From Oscillospiraceae bacterium (lineage in GTDB: Bacteria > Bacillota > Clostridia > Oscillospirales > Ruminococcaceae), in NCBI GenBank assembly GCA_018380115.1, contig JAGZUF010000025.1, forward strand, positions 1 through 64,000: a stretch of DNA of 64,000 nucleotides. The letters are read 5' to 3'. Both the position numbers and the translations under genes were made by a program. The stretch's first letter is position 1; each line of letters opens with the position of its first letter. The notes beneath the pieces were generated by a model that saw only the letters and a list, made by a program, of their open reading frames with translations, ran no database searches and had not been told where the DNA came from. Below are positions 17,456 through 24,753 of this stretch, piece after piece.

Positions 17456-18463
17456 TTAAAATATGTGACGGGCATCCTGCACAAAGCGCCGCTGCGCGGG
17501 GCTGCCCTCTGCACGCCATACGGCGCGGCGTTTCAAATCGTACAGGACGGCCCACACCGTGCCGTGCCCGCTGTGCCTGTCATACTGACAGAGAAAGCCC
17601 TCTTTTCCCGCAAGCAGCGCCATGGCGCCCGGAATATCCATCCCGGCGGCTTTGGCGCCCAGCGCGCGCAGCATCGTCCGATAGCGCGGCGCTGCCGCCC
17701 AGTCATCCACGCCCTCAAGGCGTTCGGCGCGCATGGCCGGGGTGTGAAAGGCGTTGGCGGCGCACACAAAGGGCTGGTGCGGCGCGGGGCGCAAAATCTC
17801 CATGCGGCGGCAGCTGCATTCCACCAGCGCAATGGCGCCGCCTGCATCGGCCAGCGTCAGTGTCTGCGCGCTGGCAACCGGCACGCTGTGCAGCAGCGTC
17901 AGGGCTTCGTCCACAGTGCGGCAGGTTTCCAGCATCAGGCGCAAAAGCATGCCCGCGTTCAGCCCAGGCCGGATATGGCTGGGCGCCACTGCGGTAAGGC
18001 CCGCGGCAAAGCCGTGCTCGTTCACGCCGTCCTCTATTTCTATAAAGGCCGTTGTGTTGCCTGTGAAATGAAAGCCGCCCCCGTCAAGCCTGTATATGAC
18101 GTTCATGTTCAGGTGCCGCAGTGCAAGCAGAAAATCGCTGTTGCGCGCAAGAAACGCCTGCGCCCCGTTCGATACCGCAAAGCAGGAGCAGCGGCAGGCA
18201 GGCGGCATGGCATACATGCTAAACAGCACGGCCTGCAGGGCCTGAGGCGCACAGCCCTGCCCCTCGGCAAGGCCGTCTATCTCCTGCAGAACGGCAGGGA
18301 AAAACTGCCGGTATATGGGAACACACTGCTGTGCGAACTGCAGGCGCGCCTGCGTGATGGGAAAAGGTACGTTCTGCAAAATTAAATTGCCGTGCGAGGC
18401 CAGGCGCCGCCCCCAGCGAAGCCCGGCTTCGCGGTGGGTGCCGCGGTAAGTGACATGGTACAT
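17456..18463 (-). CDS. C45 family (acyl-CoA:6-APA acyltransferase-like) hydrolase
   Basis: A 335-residue N-terminal-nucleophile hydrolase of the AAT/C45 family. These mature by self-cleavage before a cysteine that becomes the nucleophile. Here the best candidate is Cys92 in ACRCSCFAVSNG, followed by FLARNSDF at residues 105-112, the family RNxDF motif. VNEHGFAAGLTAV and TLADAGGAIALVECS are also typical. Known members act on amide bonds (penicillins, acyl amino acids, bile-salt-like substrates); the substrate here is unknown. AGGAGGG lies 10 nt before the ATG at 18463. It is co-transcribed with ogg. Confidence 0.88.
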   Translation of the reverse strand: MYHVTYRGTHREAGLRWGRRLASHGNLILQNVPFPITQARLQFAQQCVPIYRQFFPAVLQEIDGLAEGQGCAPQALQAVLFSMYAMPPACRCSCFAVSNGAQAFLARNSDFLLALRHLNMNVIYRLDGGGFHFTGNTTAFIEIEDGVNEHGFAAGLTAVAPSHIRPGLNAGMLLRLMLETCRTVDEALTLLHSVPVASAQTLTLADAGGAIALVECSCRRMEILRPAPHQPFVCAANAFHTPAMRAERLEGVDDWAAAPRYRTMLRALGAKAAGMDIPGAMALLAGKEGFLCQYDRHSGHGTVWAVLYDLKRRAVWRAEGSPAQRRFVQDARHIF

Positions 18464-18623
18464 GGTTTGTGCCCTCCTTTTAATTGGTTAATGGAGAGCT
18501 GCCGGCAGTTCTGAATGCGCCCGCGCACGCGAAAGCCGCGCGGTACTTCATTCAGCATAAAGGAATAAAAAATAGTTGTCAAGGCAGGTGCCCTGTGTAA
18601 ACGGTGCCATGCAGGGCATGACG

Positions 18624-18652
18624 TTGCGGACGGCGGACAAACAGGATATAAT
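18624..18652 (+). promoter_or_regulatory. Promoter of the EndoQ-UvrD gene
   Basis: TTGCGG (18624-18629), a 17-nt spacer and a perfect TATAAT (18647-18652), 42 nt upstream of the start codon. The gene therefore has its own promoter. Confidence 0.75.
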
Positions 18653-18694
18653 GATGAAGATAACCGAACTTACTTCGACAGAAGGTGCCAGCAA

Positions 18695-21600
18695 ATGTAT
18701 ATTGCCGATTTACATATCCATTCCCGCTTTTCGCGCGCCACCAGCAGGGACGGCGACGCGCCGCATCTCGATTTTTGGGCCCGCCGCAAGGGCATTGGGC
18801 TGGTGGGCACAGGGGATTTTACCCACCCCGCATGGCGCGAGGAGCTGCGGCAGCACCTTGAGCCAGCGGGACAGGGCGTATACCGGCTGAAAGAAGAGCT
18901 GCGCCTGCCCGGAGCGGCACCGGGGCCAGCCCCGCGCTTTGTGGTGACGGGCGAGATAAGCTCTATCTACAAGCGCGGTGGAAAAACGCGCAAGGTGCAC
19001 AATGTCATTCTTCTGCCCAGTCTGGAGGCCGCAGACGAGCTTTCCGCCCGGCTGGAGGCCATTGGAAATATCCGCTCCGACGGCAGGCCCATTCTCGGCC
19101 TGGACAGCCGGGATTTGCTGGAGCTCACATTGGAGGCATGCCCTGAGGCAGAGTTCATCCCCGCCCATATCTGGACGCCGCATTTTTCCATGTTCGGCGC
19201 ATTTTCGGGCTTTGACACCATAGAGGAATGCTTTGCAGACATGACGCCTCATATCCACGCGGTGGAAACGGGCCTTTCGTCCGACCCGCCGATGAACTGG
19301 CGCGTATCCATGCTGGACGGGTTGACGCTGGTGTCGCATTCAGACGCGCATTCGCCCGCAAAGCTGGGCCGCGAGGCGGACCTGCTGAGCACAGGCGTCT
19401 CTTACCCGGAATTGGTGCGGGCCATCCGCACAGGCGAGGGGTTCTGCGGCACGGTGGAATTTTTCCCGGAGGAGGGCAAATACCATCTGGACGGGCACCG
19501 CAGCTGCGGCGTGTGCCTGACGCCTGCCGAGGCCATGCAGCGCGGCGGGCTGTGCCCCGTGTGCGGCAAAAGGCTGACCATTGGCGTAGAGCACCGCGTG
19601 GAGGAGCTGGCGGACAGGCCCGCGGGCTTTCGCCCGAAGGGCGCGAAGCCGTATGAGAGCCTGGCGCCGCTTCCCGAGGTGATAGCCGCCTCCACGGGCC
19701 TTTCGGCGGGCAGCAAAAAGGTGGCGCAGCAGTACGAACAGCTGCTGGAACGGCTTGGGCCGGAGTTTGCCATCCTGCGCGAAGTTCCGCCGGAGGACAT
19801 AGAGCGCGCGGCGGGCCCCTGTGTGGCCGAAGGCATCCGCCGCCTGCGTGCGGGCAGGGTGCAATGCCGCGCTGGGTTTGACGGGGAATACGGCGTTATT
19901 TCTCTGCTGACGCCCGCAGAGATAGAGCAGCTCAGCGGGCAGACCTCGCTGTTTGGGTTCGAGGCGCTGTCCCGGCAGCCGGCCCCGGCCCTGTCGCAGG
20001 CGGGCGGCGCGGCGGCAAAGGTCAGGCCCGCGCAGGGGCCCAAACCAGCGCAGCGGCAGGAGGAAAGCCTGAACGAGCAGCAGCTTGCCGCCGTGCATGC
20101 ACAGCAGCCCTGCGTGGCCGTTGTGGCGGGCCCCGGCACTGGCAAGACGAAAACGCTCACCGCGCGCATTGCATGGCTGATAGAACAGCAGGGCGCGCGC
20201 CCGGAGGAGATTACCGCCGTCACCTTTACCAACCAGGCTGCCGCCGAGATGCGCCAGCGCCTGTGCAGGCAGATGGGCGGCAGGCGCGCGGCCGCACGCC
20301 TTACCATCGGCACATTTCACGCCATATGCCGGGGCCTTCTGGGCGATGTGCGGCTTGTCAGCCGCGGCGAGGCGCTGGAGCTTGCCGCCGACGTTCTGAA
20401 GGAAGAGGGCCGGAAAATAAGCCCGGCGGCGCTGGTGCAGGCGGTATCCCGCATCAAAAACGGCGCTGCGCCGGAGGCGGCAGGCATCTCCCCGAAGCTG
20501 TTTGAGGCGTATCAGAGCAGGCTGCAGCAGCTTGGCATGCTGGACTTCGACGACCTGCTGACACAGGCGCTGAAGCTGGACGTGGCGGGCAGGCGCTGCT
20601 TTACCCACCTGCTGGTGGATGAATTTCAGGATATCAACGACACGCAGTATGAATTGGTGCGCGCATGGAGCAGGGCAGGCAGTACGCTGTTTGTCATAGG
20701 CGACCCGGATCAGGCCATTTACAGCTTTCGCGGCGCCAGCGGCCGCTGCTTTGAGCGCCTGCAGGCAGATATGCCCGGCCTGAGGCAGATACGCCTTGAG
20801 CAGAATTACCGCTCTGCGCCGCAGATATTGCAGGCGGCTGTGCCCGTCATCGAACAAAACTCGGGCGGGCCGCGGCTGCTGCATGCAAACTGCCCGCCGG
20901 GCCCGGCGGTGCGCCTTGTGCAGGCAGCGGATGACTTCAACGAAGCGGTGTTCATCGCCAAGGAAATAGGCGCCATGACTGGCGGCGTGGACATGCTGGA
21001 GGCGCAGAAGGCCTCGCACGAGCGCGAGGCGCGCGCTTTTTCCGATATTGCGGTGCTGTGCCGCACGCACCGTCAATTAGAGCTGGTTGAATCATGCCTG
21101 CGGCACGACGATATTCCCTGCATCGTCAGCGGGCGGGAAAGCTGGCTGGAGGACGGCAGCGTGCGCGGCTTTCTTGCCTTCTTCCGCTGGCTGCTGCGGC
21201 CGGATGACGCGGCCGCGCTGGAGACGGCGCTGCGCCTTGTGTGGCAGTGCCCGGAGGATATCATCCGGCAGGCGCAGGCGGCCTGCGCGCGGCAAAGCAG
21301 GCTGGACACTGCGGCGCTGCGGCAGGCCATGCCCGAAAGCGGCCACGCCGGGCAATGGCTTGCCTGCGCGGAGAAGTGGCTGGCCCCGGCAGGAAAGGAA
21401 AAGCCGTGGAAGCTGGCGCAAAGCTGGGCGCAGGAGCATGGCGCTTGCGATGCGATGGATAAGCTGCGGCATGTGGCCGTGTTCCACTCCGATATGCCCG
21501 CCCTGCTGGATGCCCTTGCCATTGGCCAGGAGGCGGACATCTGCCGCGCCGCGGGCAGAGGCTGGCAGGCAGGCGCTGTGCGCCTGATGACACTGCACGG

Positions 21601-21859
21601 CGCCAAGGGGCTGGAATTCCCCGCGGTGTTCCTTGCGGGGGTAAGCGAGGGCACTCTGCCTCTGGAGGCTAAAGGGCGCCCGGCGGACGTGGAGGAGGAG
21701 CGCAGGCTGTTTTATGTGGGCATCACGCGCGCAAAAGAAGAGCTCATCCTCACCACGGGTTCCCGGCCCTCTGCCTTCCTGCAAAGCTTGCCCCGCACCG
21801 TAGAGCGCGAAAGCGCCACGCGGCGCACCCGGCAGGTGGAACAGCTCAGCCTGTTCTGA
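18695..21859 (+). CDS. EndoQ-like PHP nuclease fused to a UvrD/Rep helicase
   Basis: A 1054-residue fusion. Residues 1-about 410 match endonuclease Q: PHP metal ligands in YIADLHIHSRFS, GTGDFTHP, FIPAHIWTPHFSMFG and LVSHSDAHSP, then a four-Cys zinc module (CGVC near 271, CPVCGK near 287). EndoQ nicks DNA 5' of hypoxanthine, uracil and AP sites. Residues about 455-1054 are a superfamily-1A helicase: Walker A AGPGTGKTKT near 477, AVTFTNQAAAEM, TIGTFHAIC, VDEFQDIND near 641, GDPDQAIYSFRGAS, RLEQNYRS, TLHGAKGLEFPAVF and LFYVGITRAKEE near 1003. QTSLF (416-420) closes the EndoQ part and QLSLF ends the protein; both match the bacterial sliding-clamp-binding pentapeptide. Likely role: nick at deaminated bases, then unwind the strand. 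Divergent from ogg. Confidence 0.93.
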   Translation: MYIADLHIHSRFSRATSRDGDAPHLDFWARRKGIGLVGTGDFTHPAWREELRQHLEPAGQGVYRLKEELRLPGAAPGPAPRFVVTGEISSIYKRGGKTRKVHNVILLPSLEAADELSARLEAIGNIRSDGRPILGLDSRDLLELTLEACPEAEFIPAHIWTPHFSMFGAFSGFDTIEECFADMTPHIHAVETGLSSDPPMNWRVSMLDGLTLVSHSDAHSPAKLGREADLLSTGVSYPELVRAIRTGEGFCGTVEFFPEEGKYHLDGHRSCGVCLTPAEAMQRGGLCPVCGKRLTIGVEHRVEELADRPAGFRPKGAKPYESLAPLPEVIAASTGLSAGSKKVAQQYEQLLERLGPEFAILREVPPEDIERAAGPCVAEGIRRLRAGRVQCRAGFDGEYGVISLLTPAEIEQLSGQTSLFGFEALSRQPAPALSQAGGAAAKVRPAQGPKPAQRQEESLNEQQLAAVHAQQPCVAVVAGPGTGKTKTLTARIAWLIEQQGARPEEITAVTFTNQAAAEMRQRLCRQMGGRRAAARLTIGTFHAICRGLLGDVRLVSRGEALELAADVLKEEGRKISPAALVQAVSRIKNGAAPEAAGISPKLFEAYQSRLQQLGMLDFDDLLTQALKLDVAGRRCFTHLLVDEFQDINDTQYELVRAWSRAGSTLFVIGDPDQAIYSFRGASGRCFERLQADMPGLRQIRLEQNYRSAPQILQAAVPVIEQNSGGPRLLHANCPPGPAVRLVQAADDFNEAVFIAKEIGAMTGGVDMLEAQKASHEREARAFSDIAVLCRTHRQLELVESCLRHDDIPCIVSGRESWLEDGSVRGFLAFFRWLLRPDDAAALETALRLVWQCPEDIIRQAQAACARQSRLDTAALRQAMPESGHAGQWLACAEKWLAPAGKEKPWKLAQSWAQEHGACDAMDKLRHVAVFHSDMPALLDALAIGQEADICRAAGRGWQAGAVRLMTLHGAKGLEFPAVFLAGVSEGTLPLEAKGRPADVEEERRLFYVGITRAKEELILTTGSRPSAFLQSLPRTVERESATRRTRQVEQLSLF

Positions 21860-22134
21860 GGATAAAAAGCCGTAACCACGCCCGAAGGACATGGCGTGAA
21901 GAGCAGGCCTCTGAAAGAGCAAAAAATCAGCAGCGCCGGAGGACGCAAAAAAGCAGCGCCAGCCGTAAGGTGCATTGACGCAGAAAGCTATCGCCTTTGG
22001 AAGGCAATTTTTGCGCACGGTTCTTCAGAGATTTCCTTGGACAATCACAAAGACGCCTGCGTTTCCCGCGCTGCATCAAAACTGCCGCTTACAGGGCGGC
22101 GCGCAGCTTTGGCCCGGTGGTTTTGAGGAAGGAA

Positions 22135-22368
22135 GTCAAGCCTCCGGCAAAGCCCTGGCAGGGCATACTACCGGCAAGCCTCTCAAGAGGCACTGAATAC
22201 TCTGTCTTCTGCATCACTTGCCCCGCCACCTGTAAACGGGATTTTTTTCGTTGCGTGCTGCAGCTTTTGGGTATTGAATACCATCCCGCTTCGCTCGAAA
22301 CTGACAGCGAAAGCCCTTTTACTCTTCCCGGCACAGCCGCGGGTTGTCGTTTCGCTAAAGCAGACTAA
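22135..22368 (+). repeat. Dispersed repeat R1, copy C, inserted in R2c
   Basis: From GTCAAGCC to GCAGACTAA this copy is very close to copy A over TGCTGCAGCTTTTGGGTATT and GACAGCGAAAGCCCTTTTAC, with the first hairpin shortened. Its position inside R2c shows it arrived after R2c. Confidence 0.82.
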
Positions 22369-22371
22369 TGC

Positions 22372-22410
22372 AAAAAAGCCCGGCAAGCCTGACGGCTTGC
22401 CGGGCTTTTG
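22372..22410. terminator. Terminator hairpin inside repeat R2c
   Basis: A 16-nt arm AAAAGCCCGGCAAGCC (22374-22389) pairs with GGCTTGCCGGGCTTTT (22394-22409). It separates the repair gene from the PadR operon. Confidence 0.88.
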
Positions 22411-22523
22411 CGTGCATCAGGCGCCAAAGCCGTCAGCCAAAGCCGGTATTTTCTTACGGCAACACGCCTCACCTGGCGTTGCTTTTACTTTGCAAAATTA
22501 AAAGGCGGGCCAGCCTTTTTCTA

Positions 22524-22581
22524 TTGACAACTATTACGTTTACTGATATATATATATTATATATTACAGTAAACGTAATAG
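22524..22581 (+). promoter_or_regulatory. PadR-operon promoter enclosed by a perfect 15-bp inverted repeat
   Basis: TTGACA (22524-22529) is followed 17 nt later by TATATA-type -10 sequence (22547 onward) in an AT-only spacer. The arms CTATTACGTTTACTG (22531-22545) and CAGTAAACGTAATAG (22567-22581) are exact reverse complements and flank the -10. This is the expected geometry of an autoregulatory operator for the PadR protein encoded 20 nt downstream. Confidence 0.8.
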
Positions 22582-22601
22582 ATGAGGTGGGAAGTGACAG
22601 T

Positions 22602-22931
22602 ATGCGAGACAATGCAAGGGGCGGCGCTTTGACGGAGGTCACCTTCTTTATCCTGCTCGCCCTGTACCGCCCAAAGCATGGGTATGCCATTATGCAGTTC
22701 ATTGAAGAAAAGACGGGCGGCCGCCTGGTGCTGGGGGCGGGCACCCTGTACGGCGCCCTGAACACCCTGCTGGATAAAGGCTGGATAGAGCCATACGGCG
22801 CACAGCAGGGCCGAAAAAAGGAATACAGCATTACACAGCAGGGCAGGCAGGCGGCGGAAAAAGAGCTGGCCCGCCTTCGGCTGCTGGTACAGACCGCCGG
22901 CGATGTGATGGAAGGGAGAGGTATACGATGA
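22602..22931 (+). CDS. PadR family transcriptional regulator
   Basis: A 109-residue PadR protein: a winged helix (FFILLALYRPKHGYAIMQFI, GTLYGALNTLLDKGWIEPYG, RKKEYSITQQGRQAAEKELA) and a short C-terminal dimerisation helix. The start at 22602 is after the operator; upstream in-frame sequence overlaps the promoter. The stop overlaps the DUF2812 start. PadR proteins of this size usually repress their own operon and neighbouring membrane-protein genes and respond to small molecules or envelope stress. The inducer is unknown. Confidence 0.92.
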   Translation: MRDNARGGALTEVTFFILLALYRPKHGYAIMQFIEEKTGGRLVLGAGTLYGALNTLLDKGWIEPYGAQQGRKKEYSITQQGRQAAEKELARLRLLVQTAGDVMEGRGIR

Positions 22932-23518
22932 TGCGGATAAAAAAATACCGCTATTTCGGCGGCATGCTGGCCGCGCAGGAAAAATGGCTGGGCCGCATGG
23001 CGCAGAAAGGTTACAGGCTGGCCGCGACCGGAACAGCTGTATACGAATTCGAGCCGTGCAAGCCGGGGCAGGTGCAGTACAAAGTGGAATTCATCGGCCA
23101 TATGCCGCAGCAGCGCGCGCAGGACTATTGTAGCTTTCTGCAGGATATGGGCTACCGTGTGTTTTACAAAAATATGAACCTCAACTGGTCTGCAGGCAGG
23201 CTTCGCTGGCGCCCCTGGGCGGATAAGGGCGGAAAGTTTGCGTCAGACGGCGGCACATTCGGCAGAGAGCTGCTTATCGTCGAAAAGGAAAACGACGGGC
23301 GGCCCTTTGAGCTGCACACGTCGCTGGAGGATAAGGCACTTTATTTCCACACCCTTTGCAGACCGTGGGCATTCCTGTTCCTGACGTTCACAGTCTTCGG
23401 CCTGCTCTGCCGCTCGTATCTGTTTGGCCTTTTCGCATTGCTTTCACTGGGGCCGGCTGTTTTTTACCGGGTTCAGGCCATAAAATTCAAAAAACAGGCA
23501 AAGACTGAGGAGTGGTAA
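22928..23518 (+). CDS. DUF2812 domain membrane protein
   Basis: A 196-residue protein of the DUF2812 family, typical partner of PadR regulators in Firmicutes. The N-terminal soluble domain (KYRYFGGMLAAQEKWLGRMA, GYRLAATGTAVYEFEP, FLQDMGYRVFYKN) precedes two hydrophobic segments (about residues 143-160 and 162-180). It overlaps padR by 4 nt, so the two are coupled. DUF2812 proteins are proposed membrane-bound co-regulators or sensors working with PadR; that role is not biochemically proven. Confidence 0.87.
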   Translation: MMRIKKYRYFGGMLAAQEKWLGRMAQKGYRLAATGTAVYEFEPCKPGQVQYKVEFIGHMPQQRAQDYCSFLQDMGYRVFYKNMNLNWSAGRLRWRPWADKGGKFASDGGTFGRELLIVEKENDGRPFELHTSLEDKALYFHTLCRPWAFLFLTFTVFGLLCRSYLFGLFALLSLGPAVFYRVQAIKFKKQAKTEEW

Positions 23519-23522
23519 ACAT

Positions 23523-23930
23523 ATGCAGAACAGTAAAAAGGCAAAAAGCTGGAAGACCGCCCTGCTCATGGTGCTGGCATTTTTTCTGGTTATGGCGGCG
23601 CTGGCCGCAGCGGGCCTTGTGCCCATGGGCGGCAGCGGGCTGCGCATCGGCTGGCAGGAGCATAAGTGGGACGGTGAATGGTCTGCCGGTTACAGTTATT
23701 TTCTTGGCACGCGCAGCGCCCGCCTTCAAGGGGAGGGCGGCACGGTGCACATAGAGGTGGAGACGAAGGGCGGCAGCCTTGCCGTCACAGTAAAAGATGA
23801 GAGCGGGGCAGAGCTGTTCGCCCGGCAGGGGCTTGAAACAGCTTCGTTCGATGTGCAGGCGCAGGGCCCGGTGACGGTTTCTTTTACAGCAAAGGGGCAC
23901 AGCGGCGGCTTTTCCGTCCGCTATGCCTGA
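23523..23930 (+). CDS. Membrane-anchored protein of the PadR operon, unknown family
   Basis: A 135-residue protein with one N-terminal membrane segment (residues 12-32) and an extracytoplasmic domain made of alternating strands (WDGEWSAGYSYFLGTRSARL, VHIEVETKGGSLAVTV, ASFDVQAQGPVTVSFTAKGH). The pattern resembles a small beta-sandwich. It starts 4 nt after the DUF2812 gene, so it is the third gene of the operon. I do not recognise the family. It may be the envelope component that the PadR/DUF2812 pair controls. Confidence 0.75.
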   Translation: MQNSKKAKSWKTALLMVLAFFLVMAALAAAGLVPMGGSGLRIGWQEHKWDGEWSAGYSYFLGTRSARLQGEGGTVHIEVETKGGSLAVTVKDESGAELFARQGLETASFDVQAQGPVTVSFTAKGHSGGFSVRYA

Positions 23931-23954
23931 CCCCGTTCCCAAAAGGTGGGCAAA

Positions 23955-24001
23955 GCCGCCCGCAGCTTATCCGGTCGGTGCCGGGCTGCGGGCGCTTTTT
24001 G
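23955..24001 (+). terminator. Terminator of the PadR operon
   Basis: GCCCGCAGC pairs with GCTGCGGGC and is followed by GCTTTTTG. Confidence 0.8.
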
Positions 24002-24017
24002 TGTCTGGGGCAGGCTT

Positions 24018-24389
24018 TCAGGCCGGGGCGCCCTGCTGGAAATCATAGATGAAAAAACGCATCTTTTCCTGAATGCCGCTGGCCGAAAAGGTGTGCTCCT
24101 CTTCTGCGCGCCGCACCATGCCCCGGTGCTCATAAAACGGATAATTACAGCTTGTGTCTGTGAACAGGAAAAACTCCCGGATATTCTGGCTGTGCAGATA
24201 GGCAAGGTGTTTTTCAAACAGGGCCCTTCTGATGCCGCTTTTGCGCATGCTGCGGCTGACTGCAAAAAGGGCAAGCTCGCCCGGGTAATTTTTTTGACAC
24301 TGTGCCAAAATCCGTGCGTCTATTTCCTGCACACACTGAAAAATGCCTGAAACAAGCCCGCCCCTCCCGGGTGCTGTACAATGCTAGAA
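24018..24389 (-). pseudogene. GNAT acetyltransferase, C-terminal fragment
   Basis: About 105-120 residues readable leftward resemble the C-terminal half of a GNAT acetyltransferase: LALFAVSRSMRKSGIRRALF covers the acetyl-CoA loop, and SCNYPFYEHRGMVRR the last strand. In-frame similarity extends upstream of the GTG at 24332 (GGLVSGIFQCVQEIDARIL) to a TAG near 24385. A possible N-terminal part (RLKMAAAILALYS) lies in another frame, suggesting a frameshift around 24370. It could be a truncated gene still translated from GTG, but a remnant is more likely. Confidence 0.55.
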
Positions 24390-24440
24390 TAGCCGCTGCC
24401 ATTTTGAGACGCACACGGGCCGGGCCCCGTTTTGTGTTGT

Positions 24441-24495
24441 TCAAAGAAAACAAATAATCCGAACCCATCGCCTATCGGAAACAAGTTCGGATTAT
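24441..24495 (-). terminator. Terminator of tRNA-Leu
   Basis: ATAATCCGAAC (24454-24464) pairs with GTTCGGATTAT (24485-24495). Leftward transcription then meets a T-rich stretch. It lies just after the CCA end. Confidence 0.8.
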
Positions 24496-24502
24496 ATTGG
24501 TT

Positions 24503-24588
24503 TGGTGCGGGTAACAGGGGTCGAACCTGCACGCCGTGCGGCACCAGATCCTAAGTCTGGCGCGTCTGCCAATTCCGCCATACCCGCA
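24503..24588 (-). tRNA. tRNA-Leu (anticodon TAG)
   Basis: An 86-nt class II tRNA with encoded CCA. The acceptor arm is TGCGGGTA with TACCCGCA, the anticodon loop is CTTAGGA giving UAG (reads CUN leucine codons), there is a variable arm, and the T loop is GGTTCGACCCC. It has its own promoter and terminator. Confidence 0.96.
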
Positions 24589-24619
24589 TATGTGCGCCCC
24601 TCTGTGGGGGACGAATCTT

Positions 24620-24648
24620 ATTGTACCTGCACAGAAACACTTTGTCAA
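24620..24648 (-). promoter_or_regulatory. Promoter of tRNA-Leu
   Basis: Minus strand TTGACA (24648-24643), a 17-nt spacer and TACAAT (24625-24620), about 30 nt before the tRNA: a strong stable-RNA promoter. Confidence 0.82.
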
Positions 24649-24661
24649 TCACACATTTTCC

Positions 24662-24690
24662 TTGTGTTCATCGACAAATTCACTTATAAT
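24662..24690 (+). promoter_or_regulatory. Promoter of the nucleoside transporter operon
   Basis: TTGTGT (24662-24667), a 17-nt spacer and TATAAT (24685-24690), 64 nt before the ATP-binding gene and divergent from the tRNA promoter. Confidence 0.6.
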
Positions 24691-24753
24691 AAAAGCAAAT
24701 AATGCCGTGTGGGTGCGGCACTGTCGGATATGACAGGGGGATAGGAGGACGAC

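Larger units (their letters stand above)
21972..22480 (+). repeat. Dispersed repeat R2, copy c, split by an R1 insertion
   Basis: The left part (21972-22134) and right part (22369-22480) together make one R2 element equivalent to 16329-16609. The two parts meet at the GAAGGA and TGCAAAAAAG positions that are adjacent in copies a and b. The middle is R1 copy C. Confidence 0.78.

Noticed and set aside
16502..18385. 627-codon open frame on the plus strand
   Set aside because: Antisense to ogg and the C45 gene, both with catalytic motifs.
19340..21076. 578-codon open frame on the minus strand
   Set aside because: Antisense to the EndoQ-UvrD fusion; no motif, no ribosome site. High GC makes long shadow frames common here.
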